This document shows positions 26,609 to 36,063 of a DNA stretch of 64,000 nt, in pieces; positions within the stretch are counted from its first letter, which is position 1, and each line of letters starts with the position of its first letter. The position numbers and the translations under genes are program-made. Source of the DNA: Gp6-AA40 sp963741135 (lineage in GTDB: Bacteria > Acidobacteriota > Vicinamibacteria > Vicinamibacterales > UBA2999); the NCBI GenBank assembly GCA_963741135.1, contig CAVUHC010000002.1:558001-622000 (forward strand). The letters are read 5' to 3'. Below the pieces are notes generated by a model that saw nothing but the letters and a program-made list of their open reading frames with translations, searched no databases and was not told the DNA's origin.

Positions 26609-27727
26609 ATGGAACTCGTGGTCAGAAAAAACGAGCTTCTGCGAGAACTGCAACTTTTCCAGGGCATCGTTGAGCGCAAGAACACGATTCCTATTCTCGC
26701 GAACGTGCTGATCGAAGCGAAGGGCAACGAGGTCCGCATGCTCGCGACCGATCTCGAAGTTGCGCTGCGCAGCAAGTGCGCGGCGTCGGTGGCAAAGGGC
26801 GGATCGCTGACCCTGCCGGCGAAGAAGCTGTACGAGATCGTCAAGGCGTTCGCCGAAACCGACGTGAGGATCGAAGAGGACAAGAACGGCGTGAAAGTCT
26901 CCGCCGACAAATTCGACTCGCGCATGCAGACACTCCCGCGCGAAGACTTTCCGACGCTGCCTGAGGCGACTGGGGTGGCGCGGGCTTCCCTGCCGCGCGA
27001 GGCGCTGCGCGAGATGGTCGCCAAAACACAGTTCGCGATCACTGGCGAGGACACGCGGTATTTTCTGAACGGCGCGCTCTTCGTGCTGCGTACCGATTCG
27101 ATGAGCCTCGTGGCGACCGACGGCCATCGTCTCGCGCTCGTTACCGTGAAGCGCGAAGGCGCCGACCCGGCGATCAAGCCGGGCGAAGAAGTGAAAGTAA
27201 TACTCCCGAAGAAGACACTCCTCGAGCTCGGCAAACTCCTCTCGGAGGCGGACGGCGACATCACCTACGAGCGCGGTGAAAATCACCTGTTTTTCGAGGT
27301 GGGAGGCCGCATGTTGATTTCGCGCATGATCGACGGGCAGTTTCCGGCTTATGAGCGCGTCATCCCGAAGGGCAACGACAAAGATATCGAATTCGAGCGT
27401 GAGCGCCTGACCAATGCCGTGAAACGCGTTGCCCTGCTCTCGAACGAGCGGTCACGTGCGGTGAAATTCGAGATCGACAAGGGCAAGGTTGAAGTCACGT
27501 CGAGTAGTTCCGAGTTCGGCGAGGCGCGTGAGCAACTGGCCGTCGACTACCAGGGCAGCGCGCTTGCGATCTCGTTCAACGCACAGTACGTCCTGGATTT
27601 CCTGAACGTCGTCGAAACCGACGTCGTGTCTCTCTCCCTCAAGGACGAAGTCAGCCAGGCCGTGATGACGCCCGTCGGCGCGCAGGGGTACGACTACACC
27701 TACGTGATCATGCCGATGCGAATCTGA
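26609..27727 (+). CDS. dnaN: DNA polymerase III beta subunit (sliding clamp)
   Basis: 372 aa with three clamp domains. It starts ELVVRKNELLRELQLFQGIVERKNTIPILANVLIEA and ends YDYTYVIMPMRI, the canonical C-terminus contacting clamp-binding motifs. The ring-shaped dimer tethers polymerase to DNA. Full length. It follows dnaA after 283 nt and precedes gyrB by 20 nt. Confidence 0.97.
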   Translation: MELVVRKNELLRELQLFQGIVERKNTIPILANVLIEAKGNEVRMLATDLEVALRSKCAASVAKGGSLTLPAKKLYEIVKAFAETDVRIEEDKNGVKVSADKFDSRMQTLPREDFPTLPEATGVARASLPREALREMVAKTQFAITGEDTRYFLNGALFVLRTDSMSLVATDGHRLALVTVKREGADPAIKPGEEVKVILPKKTLLELGKLLSEADGDITYERGENHLFFEVGGRMLISRMIDGQFPAYERVIPKGNDKDIEFERERLTNAVKRVALLSNERSRAVKFEIDKGKVEVTSSSSEFGEAREQLAVDYQGSALAISFNAQYVLDFLNVVETDVVSLSLKDEVSQAVMTPVGAQGYDYTYVIMPMRI

Positions 27728-27747
27728 CGAGCACCTGAAGGACACGC

Positions 27748-30363
27748 GTGTCACATCCCGACCAACAGCAGACCGACCAGACCGAAGCGCTCCTCACTCC
27801 CGACACTCCGGCATCTCCAGGCCCGAATGGGAACGGAACCTCCGTCGACGACTACGGCGCCGACAAGATCAAGGTTCTCGAGGGGCTCGAGGCGGTGCGA
27901 AAGCGACCCGCCATGTACATCGGGTCGACCGGCGCGCCCGGACTGCATCACCTCGTCTACGAGGTCGTCGACAACTCGATTGACGAAGCGCTGGCCGGTT
28001 ATTGCGATCAGATCAACGTCACCATTCACATCGACAACTCGGTCACGGTCGTCGACAACGGCCGCGGCATTCCCGTGGATCGTCACGAGAGCGGCAAGTC
28101 GGCCGCCGAGGTCGTCCTCACGGTGCTGCACGCCGGCGGCAAGTTCGACAATGACAGCTACAAGGTCTCCGGAGGCCTGCACGGCGTCGGTATCTCGGTG
28201 GTCAACGCGCTTTCGGAGCGGCTCGATCTCGAGATCTGGCGCAATGGCCAGGTCTACCAGCAGAGCTACGAGCGCGGGACGCCGATTCGCGATCTGGAAG
28301 CGACGGGCACGACACAACGACGCGGCACCAAGGTCACGTTCAAGCCCGACACGCAGATTTTCGAGACCATCGAGTACAGCTTCGACACGCTCGCTCAGCG
28401 CCTCCGCGAGCTCGCGTTTCTCAACGGCGGCATTCTCGTCACCATAGACGATGAGCGCGACGGCAAGAGCCACAAGTTGAAGTACGACGGCGGCATCGTG
28501 TCGTTCGTCGAGCACCTGAACAAGAACAAGGCCATCGTCAACGACAAGCCGATCTTCATGAAGGGCAACAAGGACGGCATCGAGGCCGAGATTGCCCTGC
28601 AGTGGAACGACGGCTACTCGGAGCTGATCTTCACCTTCGCGAACAACATCAACACGCACGAAGGCGGCACGCACCTGTCGGGGTTCCGGTCGGCTCTGAC
28701 CCGCACGATCAACGCCTACGCCGCCAAGAGCAGCATGGCGAAAGACCTCAAGGACGCCAGCATCAGCGGCGACGACATCCGCGAGGGGCTGACTGGCGTC
28801 GTCAGCGTGAAGATTCCACAGCCGCAGTTCGAAGGCCAGACGAAGACGAAACTCGGCAACACCGAGGTCAAGGGGATCGTCGAGACGATCGTCAACGACA
28901 AGCTGGGTCAATACCTGGAAGAAAACCCGGTCGTGGCCAAGCGGGTGATCGGCAAGTCCGTGGATGCGGCGCGTGCCCGCGAGGCCGCGCGCAAGGCGCG
29001 CGATCTCGTGCGCCGCAAGGGCGCGCTCGACGGCAGCGGCCTTCCAGGCAAGCTGGCCGACTGCCAGGAGCGGGATCCCGCGCAGTGCGAGATCTACATC
29101 GTCGAAGGCGAGTCCGCAGGAGGCTCGGCGAAGCAGGGCCGGGACCGGCGCTTCCAGGCGATTCTGCCGATCAAGGGCAAGATTCTCAACGTCGAGAAGG
29201 CGCGTTTCGACAAGATGATTGGCAGCGACGAGATCAGAACCATGATCACGGCGCTCGGCTGCGGCATCGGGACGGAGGACTTCGACATCGAGAAGCTCCG
29301 CTACCACCGCATCATCATCATGACGGACGCCGATGTGGATGGATCGCACATCCGCACGCTGCTGCTGACCTTCTTCTATCGCCAGATGCCTCAGCTCGTC
29401 GACCGCGGGCACATTTACATCGCGCAGCCGCCGCTCTTCCGCGCGAAGCGCGGCCGCGCCGAGACCTACATCAAGGACGAGCGCGAGCTCGAGACGTTCC
29501 TCATCAAGCGCGCGGTCGAATCGCGTGTGGCGCGGCTGGCCGATGGCAGCGAGATGTTCGGCGATACGCTCGAGCGATACCTGCAGCGCATGATGTCGTA
29601 TCGCAAGCTGCTGCAGCAGGTCACGCGCCGCGGCAATCCGCCGGAGATCGTCACGGCGCTTCTCGAAGTCGACGCTCGCGACAAGTCGTTCTTCGAGCAG
29701 CGCGAGAGGCTCGATGTCATCGCGGCGCGAATGACCACGCCGACGCGGACGGTGTCGGTGAGCCGCGACGACGAACACAACGCGTTCGAGCTGACGATCG
29801 AGGATCGTTCGCAGGGGTATCCGAGGCGATACACGCTCGGCGTCGATTTCATCGGGTCGGGCGAGTACCGCACGCTTCACGCGGCGTATCGCGAGATCCA
29901 GGACATCAAGTTCCCGGTTGTGATCAAGGCCAGCGAGTCAGCGGTGGCTGAGGAGGCGGTCGAGGAGCCGGACACCACCGCCGTGGATGACACTGGCATC
30001 GCCGCGCCTGTCGACGAGGCGACAAGGCTGGCCGCGGAGCCGAAAACGCCCGCGTCTGCGGCGCCGCGCGGACGCAAGGAGCCGGACACGGCCCTGGCCA
30101 CCGTCGATGACTTCGTCGAGTACTTCATCGCCGCCGGCAAGAAAGGGGTGGCGGTCAACCGCTACAAGGGCCTCGGCGAGATGAACCCCGACACGCTCTG
30201 GATGACGACGATGGATCCGGAGAACCGGACACTGATGCAGGTGCGCGCGGAGGATCATGCGGAAGCCGATCAGATGTTCACCACGCTGATGGGCGACCAG
30301 GTGGAGCCGCGCCGCAAGTTCATCGAGGACCACGCACTCGAAGTGAGCAACCTCGACGTCTAG
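27748..30363 (+). CDS. gyrB: DNA gyrase subunit B
   Basis: 871 aa. GHKL ATPase domain (EVVDNSIDEALAGYC; VDNGRGIPVD; GGLHGVGISVVNALS), transducer, TOPRIM (IVEGESAGGSAKQGRDR; DADVDGSHIRTLLLT) and C-terminal gyrase tail (RYKGLGEMNPDTLWMTTMDP). GTG start at 27748 with AAGGA 6 nt upstream. Between TOPRIM and the tail there is a long insert plus an acidic, Ala/Pro-rich low-complexity segment (about residues 730-790), making it longer than short-form GyrB. Confidence 0.96.
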   Translation: MSHPDQQQTDQTEALLTPDTPASPGPNGNGTSVDDYGADKIKVLEGLEAVRKRPAMYIGSTGAPGLHHLVYEVVDNSIDEALAGYCDQINVTIHIDNSVTVVDNGRGIPVDRHESGKSAAEVVLTVLHAGGKFDNDSYKVSGGLHGVGISVVNALSERLDLEIWRNGQVYQQSYERGTPIRDLEATGTTQRRGTKVTFKPDTQIFETIEYSFDTLAQRLRELAFLNGGILVTIDDERDGKSHKLKYDGGIVSFVEHLNKNKAIVNDKPIFMKGNKDGIEAEIALQWNDGYSELIFTFANNINTHEGGTHLSGFRSALTRTINAYAAKSSMAKDLKDASISGDDIREGLTGVVSVKIPQPQFEGQTKTKLGNTEVKGIVETIVNDKLGQYLEENPVVAKRVIGKSVDAARAREAARKARDLVRRKGALDGSGLPGKLADCQERDPAQCEIYIVEGESAGGSAKQGRDRRFQAILPIKGKILNVEKARFDKMIGSDEIRTMITALGCGIGTEDFDIEKLRYHRIIIMTDADVDGSHIRTLLLTFFYRQMPQLVDRGHIYIAQPPLFRAKRGRAETYIKDERELETFLIKRAVESRVARLADGSEMFGDTLERYLQRMMSYRKLLQQVTRRGNPPEIVTALLEVDARDKSFFEQRERLDVIAARMTTPTRTVSVSRDDEHNAFELTIEDRSQGYPRRYTLGVDFIGSGEYRTLHAAYREIQDIKFPVVIKASESAVAEEAVEEPDTTAVDDTGIAAPVDEATRLAAEPKTPASAAPRGRKEPDTALATVDDFVEYFIAAGKKGVAVNRYKGLGEMNPDTLWMTTMDPENRTLMQVRAEDHAEADQMFTTLMGDQVEPRRKFIEDHALEVSNLDV

Positions 30364-30369
30364 AGATTC

Positions 30370-32835
30370 ATGACCTCACCGATCCCGCAGAACAAGATTC
30401 CGGTCAACATCGAAGACGAAATGAAGCGTTCGTACATGGATTACGCCATGAGCGTAATCATTGGACGAGCGCTGCCCGACGTTCGCGACGGGCTCAAGCC
30501 TGCGCATCGCCGCGTGCTGTACGGCATGAAGACGATGGGGCTCTCCGCCACGCGGGGCTACCGGAAATGCGCCAAGATCGTCGGCGAGGTGATGGGGAAC
30601 TTCCATCCCCACGGCGATGCGTCGATCTACGACACGCTGGTGCGGATGGCGCAGGATTTCAACATGCGCTCGCCCCTGATTGACGGCCAGGGGAACTTCG
30701 GTTCGATCGACGGCGATCCGCCGGCAGCCATGCGGTACACCGAGGCGCGCCTGAAGGCCATCGGCGACGAGATGATGACGGATCTCGACAAAGAGACCGT
30801 CGACTTCATTCCGAACTACGACGAGACGACCGAGGAGCCGAGCGTCCTCCCGGCGCCGTTCCCGAACCTGCTCGTGAACGGATCGGCGGGCATCGCCGTC
30901 GGCATGGCGACGAACATCCCGCCTCACAACATGGGCGAGGTGATCGAGGCGGCCATCTGGACGATCGAGAGCGCGCAGTCCGACGCGCCGCCGACGCTCT
31001 CGGAGAAACAGCGCAAACTGCTCGAGCTCGTGCCCGGCCCCGACTTCCCCACCGGCGGCTACATCATCGGCCGCCACGGGATTCAGCAGGCGTACCTCAC
31101 CGGCCGCGGCACCGTCATCATGCGCGCGAAGACGGAGATCGAGGTTTCGAAGAAGGGCGATCGCTCGTCGATCGTCATCACGGAGATTCCGTACCAGGTC
31201 AACAAGGCGAGGCTGATCGAGCGCATTGCCGACCTGGTGCGCGAGAAGACCATCGAAGGCATCTCCGACATCCGCGACGAATCCGATCGCGACGGCATGC
31301 GCATCGTCATCGACCTGAAACGCGGCGAGGTCGGCGACGTCATTCTGAACAATCTCTACAAGCACACGGCGCTGCAGAGCAGCTTCGGCATCATCATGCT
31401 GGCCATCATCGGCGGCCGGCCGAAGGTGCTCTCGCTCGTCGAGTTCATCGACAACTTCGTCGAGTTCCGACGTGAAGTCGTCCGGCGCCGCACGGAATTC
31501 GAGCTGCGAAAGGCGGAGGCGCGACGTCACATCCTCGAGGGACTCAAGATTGCGCTCGATCACATCGACGCGGTCATCGCGCTGATCCGCGCGGCGAAGA
31601 ACCCCGGCGAGGCTCGCGAAGGCCTCATGACGCAGTTCAGCCTCTCGCACATCCAGGCACAGGCGATCCTCGACATGCAGCTGCAGCGCCTCACCGGCCT
31701 GGAGCGCCAGAAGATTCTCGACGAGCTCGCCGAGCTGCTGAAACTGATCGAGCGTCTCCTTGCCATCCTGTCGAGCGACAAGCTGGTGATGGAGATCATC
31801 GTCGGCGAGCTGCGCCGGGTACGTGACAAGTACGGCGACGCACGGCGTACGGAGATCCTCGCGGAAGAAGGCGAGTTCCGGATCGAGGACCTGATCGCCG
31901 AAGAAGACATGGCGATTACGGTCAGCAACACCGGGTACATCAAGCGGACCGCCATCACCAACTACCGGAACCAGCACCGTGGCGGCAAGGGGCGCATCGG
32001 GATGCGGACCCGCGAAGAGGACTTCGTGTCGCATCTCTTCGTGGCGTCCACGCACGCCTACATCATGATTTTCTCCGACCGCGGCCGCGCGTACTGGCTG
32101 AAGGTCCACGAGATTCCGGACGTCGGTCCTGACGGACGCGGCAAGGCAATCGCCAACCTCGTGTCGATGGAAGAAGGCGAGCGCATCGCCGCCCTCCTTG
32201 CCGTCAAGGAATTCGAGGACGACAAGTTCATCGTCATGGGCACGCGTAACGGCGTGATCAAGAAGACCGAGCTGAGTGCGTTCAGCAATCCGCGCGCGGG
32301 CGGCATCATCGCGATGGGCGTTGAAGAAGGAGACGCGGTCATTGCCGCGAACGTCTCCGACGGCCAGGGAGAGATCTTCATCGGCACGCGCGACGGGATG
32401 GCGATTCGGTTTCCCGAGGCCGATGTCCGATCGATGGGACGCGCAGCGTACGGGGTCCGCGGGATCTCCCTTCGCGAAGGTGACGCCGTGGTCGCGATGG
32501 AAGTGCTGGTGCCGGGCGGGACCATCCTCTCGGTGACCGAGCAGGGCTACGGCAAGCGCACGGAGCTCGAGGAATACCGCGTCCAGTCGCGCGGCGGCAT
32601 CGGCATCATCAACATCCAGACGTCGGACCGGAACGGAAAGGTCATCGGCATTGCGCAGGTGTCGGATGACGACGAGCTGATGCTCATCACACAGCAGGGC
32701 AAGATCCTGCGAATGGCCTCGAAGGGCATCCGCACAATCGGGCGCGCCACCCAGGGCGTGCGCCTCATCGATATCGAAGGCGACGACCGCGCGGTGTCCA
32801 TTGCGCGCCTTGCCGAGAAGGACGAAGAGGAGTAG
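30370..32835 (+). CDS. gyrA: DNA gyrase subunit A
   Basis: 821 aa. The breakage-reunion domain holds the catalytic Tyr123 in AAMRYTE and the quinolone region HPHGDASIYDT; the C-terminal beta-pinwheel includes the GyrA-box-like QHRGGKGRIG motif (res ~537). Position 84 (E. coli Ser83) is Ala and position 88 is the usual Asp. It begins 6 nt after gyrB, so the two are co-transcribed. Confidence 0.96.
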   Translation: MTSPIPQNKIPVNIEDEMKRSYMDYAMSVIIGRALPDVRDGLKPAHRRVLYGMKTMGLSATRGYRKCAKIVGEVMGNFHPHGDASIYDTLVRMAQDFNMRSPLIDGQGNFGSIDGDPPAAMRYTEARLKAIGDEMMTDLDKETVDFIPNYDETTEEPSVLPAPFPNLLVNGSAGIAVGMATNIPPHNMGEVIEAAIWTIESAQSDAPPTLSEKQRKLLELVPGPDFPTGGYIIGRHGIQQAYLTGRGTVIMRAKTEIEVSKKGDRSSIVITEIPYQVNKARLIERIADLVREKTIEGISDIRDESDRDGMRIVIDLKRGEVGDVILNNLYKHTALQSSFGIIMLAIIGGRPKVLSLVEFIDNFVEFRREVVRRRTEFELRKAEARRHILEGLKIALDHIDAVIALIRAAKNPGEAREGLMTQFSLSHIQAQAILDMQLQRLTGLERQKILDELAELLKLIERLLAILSSDKLVMEIIVGELRRVRDKYGDARRTEILAEEGEFRIEDLIAEEDMAITVSNTGYIKRTAITNYRNQHRGGKGRIGMRTREEDFVSHLFVASTHAYIMIFSDRGRAYWLKVHEIPDVGPDGRGKAIANLVSMEEGERIAALLAVKEFEDDKFIVMGTRNGVIKKTELSAFSNPRAGGIIAMGVEEGDAVIAANVSDGQGEIFIGTRDGMAIRFPEADVRSMGRAAYGVRGISLREGDAVVAMEVLVPGGTILSVTEQGYGKRTELEEYRVQSRGGIGIINIQTSDRNGKVIGIAQVSDDDELMLITQQGKILRMASKGIRTIGRATQGVRLIDIEGDDRAVSIARLAEKDEEE

Positions 32836-32871
32836 GCTCCCTCTCGTTCGCAACACGTCGAGGAGGCTCCG

Positions 32872-33606
32872 ATGTCACGCTCCACGATCCGCCGAGCGAT
32901 TTTGCTGGCGCCCGTGATTCTTGGTTCTTGCCTTTTCGAGTTTGCCTGCAGCTCGCCGCCCATCGAGCAGCAGCTGCTCACGACGTTCTTCCGCGCCGCG
33001 CGCGTCCGCGACAACACGGGGCTCGCCAGCATCTCCGCCGTCACCTTCGATCCGCGCACGGAAGGCTCCGTGCAGGATTTCACGATCGACAGCATCGGCG
33101 CCCAGCAGCGCCGAACCCTGCAGGTTCAGCAGTTCATGGACGACGAAGCCAAGGTGCGGGAAGAGCAGGTCGAGTTTACGAAGAAGATGCGCGACTTCTA
33201 CCAGAGCAACTCCATTGCGATCGATCGCGCGGTCAAGGCGGACCAGGCGAAGCAGTCGGTGCAAGGCAAGGACGCGGCGCTGCTGGCCGAATGGAAGAAA
33301 TGGGATACCGACAGCCGCGACTTCGAGCGAAGGGTCTCCCAGGCGCGGCAGAAGGCCACCAAGGAGCGCGCAACCGCGGTGGCGAGCCTCAGGAGTGACG
33401 ACCTGGCCGGGATGACCGTCGACATCATCACCGAGCCGGTGACCGTCACCGCACAGGTCCAGGCACCAGGCGGGGGGCAGGCCACGCCGCGAACCATGGT
33501 GTTTACCCTTCAGCGTGCATCGGGCAAGAAGGGCGATCAGGCGACTGAGGGCCGCTGGATCATCATGTCGATCCAGCCGCAGGGCGCGGGAGCGCCCACA
33601 AGCTAA
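32872..33606 (+). CDS. Predicted lipoprotein, function unknown
   Basis: 244 aa. The hydrophobic signal AILLAPVILGSCLFEFAC ends in a cysteine that fits a lipobox, so it is probably membrane-anchored in the periplasm. The mature part has a long charged helix (about residues 85-175, rich in K/E/Q/D) that may form a coiled coil, then a beta-rich tail (TVTAQVQAPGGGQATPRTMV). I do not recognise the family. It lies 36 nt after gyrA and converges on the helicase gene. Confidence 0.7.
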   Translation: MSRSTIRRAILLAPVILGSCLFEFACSSPPIEQQLLTTFFRAARVRDNTGLASISAVTFDPRTEGSVQDFTIDSIGAQQRRTLQVQQFMDDEAKVREEQVEFTKKMRDFYQSNSIAIDRAVKADQAKQSVQGKDAALLAEWKKWDTDSRDFERRVSQARQKATKERATAVASLRSDDLAGMTVDIITEPVTVTAQVQAPGGGQATPRTMVFTLQRASGKKGDQATEGRWIIMSIQPQGAGAPTS

Positions 33607-33699
33607 GCCCACACGCGAACAGGGTGCGGCACCGCCCGCGAGGCCAACAAGCGTGCGGCAGCGGCCGCCCACCTGGCGGCGCGCCGCGCTCCAACCAGA

Positions 33700-35964
33700 C
33701 TAGACGACCATTTCCAGCTTCGCGTACTTCGCGCGGAGCGTCTTCTGCCCCACCGTGTTGAACCGCACCTGCAGCTTGATGTCATCGTCAAGCTGCTCGA
33801 CAGACAGGACCGTGCCGAGGCCGAACTGCGGGTGCCGTACGCGCGCTCCTGGACGGAGGCCTGACGCTATGGACTGATCCTCGTCGGCATACGAGTATGC
33901 CGGCTCCTCCTTGACCCGCCCCCGATAGCCTCCGCCCCTTGGGTACGGATTCGCCCTGAATTGCGAGAACGATGTCTGCGGCGACAGGAACGTCGACGGC
34001 ACCTCCTCGACGAGCTGCGCGGGGATTTCATCGATGAATCGAGAGGGTTCGGTGGACTGATACTCCCCGAAGACCCGCCGGCGCGCGGCGGACGTGAGGA
34101 CCAGTCGCCGCTGCGCGCGGGTAATGCCGACGTAACACAGCCGCCGCTCTTCTTCGAGCTCCGCCTCGTCGTCGGCGGATCGCGAATGCGGAAACAGCCC
34201 TTCCTCGAGGCCGGCGATTGTCACGATCGGAAATTCGAGGCCCTTCGCGCTGTGCATCGTCATCATCAGGACGCGGGCGTCGCGGGAGCCGGCTTCCTCA
34301 TCGACGTCCGAAAGCAGCGAGAGCTGATCGACGAACCCGCCGAGCGATGGTTCGGGATTTCTCGTTTCGTATTCACGCGCCGCCGAAACGAGCTCCGCAA
34401 GGTTTTCAATGCGACTTTCGGCCTCCTCGCTGCGCTCCTCGCGCAGGTCCTGGAGATAACCGCTTTGGTCGAGCACCTTGCCAAGCGCGATCGACACCGA
34501 CTCGCGGGAAGCCATCTCGGTCATCGTGACAATCAGATCGCGAAACGCCGCCAACGATGCGACGGCGCGCGGCGCGAGCAACCGGGTGTCGACGGCGTGC
34601 ACCAGCCTGACCCACAGGGAATCGTTCACCGCAACCGGCTGGAGTCCGGCCAGGAGCGGCGGCGTGTCGGCATCTGTCGGCAGATCCACCGCCTCGAGTG
34701 ATTCCATGACGCCTTTGCCGATGCCCCGTGCGGGAACGTTAATCACCCGGCGAAGGCTGACGTTGTCGTGCGGGCTCAACACCAGCTTCAGATACGCGAG
34801 CGTGTCCTTGATTTCCTTGCGCTCGTAAAAACGAACGCCGCCGATGATCTTGTAGGCGATGCCCGCGCGCCGCAGCGCGTCCTCCAGCGTCCGCGATTGG
34901 GCGTTGGTGCGGTACAGCACCGCGACCGTGTTTTCCACGTCATCGCGAAGCGCCGTTCGCGCGGTGCGTGCGATGAATTCGGCCTCGTCCAGGTCGTCCC
35001 CGGCGCGGTAGTACAGAATCTTCGCGCCGCCCGCGCGCTCGGTATAGAGCCGTTTGTCCTTGCGATTGCGATTCTGCGAGATGACGGCAGACGCCGCATC
35101 AAGGATGACCTGCGTGGAGCGGTAGTTCCGCTCGAGGCGCACGATATGCGCCTCCGGAAAATCATGCTCGAAGTCGAGAATATTGCGGAGGTCGGCGCCG
35201 CGCCATTTGTAGATCGACTGGTCGGGGTCGCCAACCACGCAGAGATTCCGATGTTTCCCCGCCAGTCGCTGAATGAGCAGATACTGCGGCCGGTTGGTGT
35301 CCTGATACTCGTCGACCATCAGGAACCGGAACTTGTTGCTGTAGCGTTCGCGGACGGTTTCGGCCTTTTCGAACAGCTCCACGGTCTTCAACAGGAGGTC
35401 GTCGAAGTCGAGCGCATTCGCGTCCCGCAGCGCCTTCACGTACAACGCGTACAGCTTGCCGATCTGTTCATCGCGCGGGTTCCAGGAAGTCGACGTGAAG
35501 ACCTCCGGCCCTTCCATCCGGTTCTTGGCGTGGCTGATTCGTGACAGTGCGAGCCTCGGCTGCACGGCGCTGTCGTCAGCGCCAATCTGCCGAAGCGCCT
35601 GCTTCATGACGGTGAGCTGGTCGGTCGAGTCGTAAATGACGAAATCGCGCGACAGGCCGATGTGGGGCGCCTCGCGTCGCAGCAGCCGGGCACACAGCGC
35701 GTGAAACGTCGAGATCCACATCTTCCGGCAATCGACCCGGAGCAGCGTCTCAACGCGCGTCCGCATTTCCTCCGCGGCCTTGTTGGTGAACGTGACCGCC
35801 AGGACGCGGTCAGGCTCGACGATCCCTTCGCTGACCAGGTAGGCGATGCGATGCGCGATGACGCGGGTCTTGCCGGATCCCGCGCCGGCCAGAATCAGCA
35901 GCGGGCCTTCGGTGTGAAGAACGGCTTCCTGTTGTTCAGGGTTGAGAGCGGAGAGGAGATCCAT
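33700..35964 (-). CDS. pcrA: UvrD/PcrA-type ATP-dependent DNA helicase
   Basis: 754-aa superfamily 1A helicase. Q-motif LNPEQQEAVLHTEGPLLI, Walker A AGAGSGKTRV (residues 27-34), Walker B LMVDEYQDTNRPQY, GDPDQSIYKWRGAD, LERNYRSTQ, MTMHSAKGLEFPIVTI and YVGITRAQRRL are all present. The C-terminal Tudor-like segment (GARVRHPQFGLGTVLSVE) binds RNA polymerase in PcrA. It acts in repair and replication-transcription conflict. Its start codon abuts the inverted repeat at 35963-36063. Confidence 0.95.
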   Translation of the reverse strand: MDLLSALNPEQQEAVLHTEGPLLILAGAGSGKTRVIAHRIAYLVSEGIVEPDRVLAVTFTNKAAEEMRTRVETLLRVDCRKMWISTFHALCARLLRREAPHIGLSRDFVIYDSTDQLTVMKQALRQIGADDSAVQPRLALSRISHAKNRMEGPEVFTSTSWNPRDEQIGKLYALYVKALRDANALDFDDLLLKTVELFEKAETVRERYSNKFRFLMVDEYQDTNRPQYLLIQRLAGKHRNLCVVGDPDQSIYKWRGADLRNILDFEHDFPEAHIVRLERNYRSTQVILDAASAVISQNRNRKDKRLYTERAGGAKILYYRAGDDLDEAEFIARTARTALRDDVENTVAVLYRTNAQSRTLEDALRRAGIAYKIIGGVRFYERKEIKDTLAYLKLVLSPHDNVSLRRVINVPARGIGKGVMESLEAVDLPTDADTPPLLAGLQPVAVNDSLWVRLVHAVDTRLLAPRAVASLAAFRDLIVTMTEMASRESVSIALGKVLDQSGYLQDLREERSEEAESRIENLAELVSAAREYETRNPEPSLGGFVDQLSLLSDVDEEAGSRDARVLMMTMHSAKGLEFPIVTIAGLEEGLFPHSRSADDEAELEEERRLCYVGITRAQRRLVLTSAARRRVFGEYQSTEPSRFIDEIPAQLVEEVPSTFLSPQTSFSQFRANPYPRGGGYRGRVKEEPAYSYADEDQSIASGLRPGARVRHPQFGLGTVLSVEQLDDDIKLQVRFNTVGQKTLRAKYAKLEMVV

Positions 35965-36063
35965 TGGTGATTCGTGATTCGCGATTCGTGATTAGCGATT
36001 GAACCGTCGTCGGTGACGCGCCGTCAATCGCCAATCACAAATCACAAATCGCCAATCACCAAT
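35965..36063. repeat. Long inverted repeat built of heptamers
   Basis: The entire gap between the glmS stop and the helicase start is one structure: a 40-nt left arm from 35963 and a 40-nt right arm ending at 36063, with about six mismatches and a 21-nt loop. Each arm is a tandem of 7-nt units of the type GTGATTC / GCGATTC. It could act as a glmS 3' structure. Confidence 0.75.

Noticed and set aside
27751..32856. Very long open frames antisense to gyrB and gyrA (about 700 and 825 codons)
   Set aside because: They mirror high-GC codon usage of the real genes, give low-complexity Arg/Asp/His-rich products with no family, and the sense frames are unmistakable gyrase subunits.
35963..36063. CRISPR-like appearance of regularly repeated short units
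   Set aside because: Units are 7 nt with no spacers and form two opposed arms; this is an inverted tandem repeat, not a CRISPR array.
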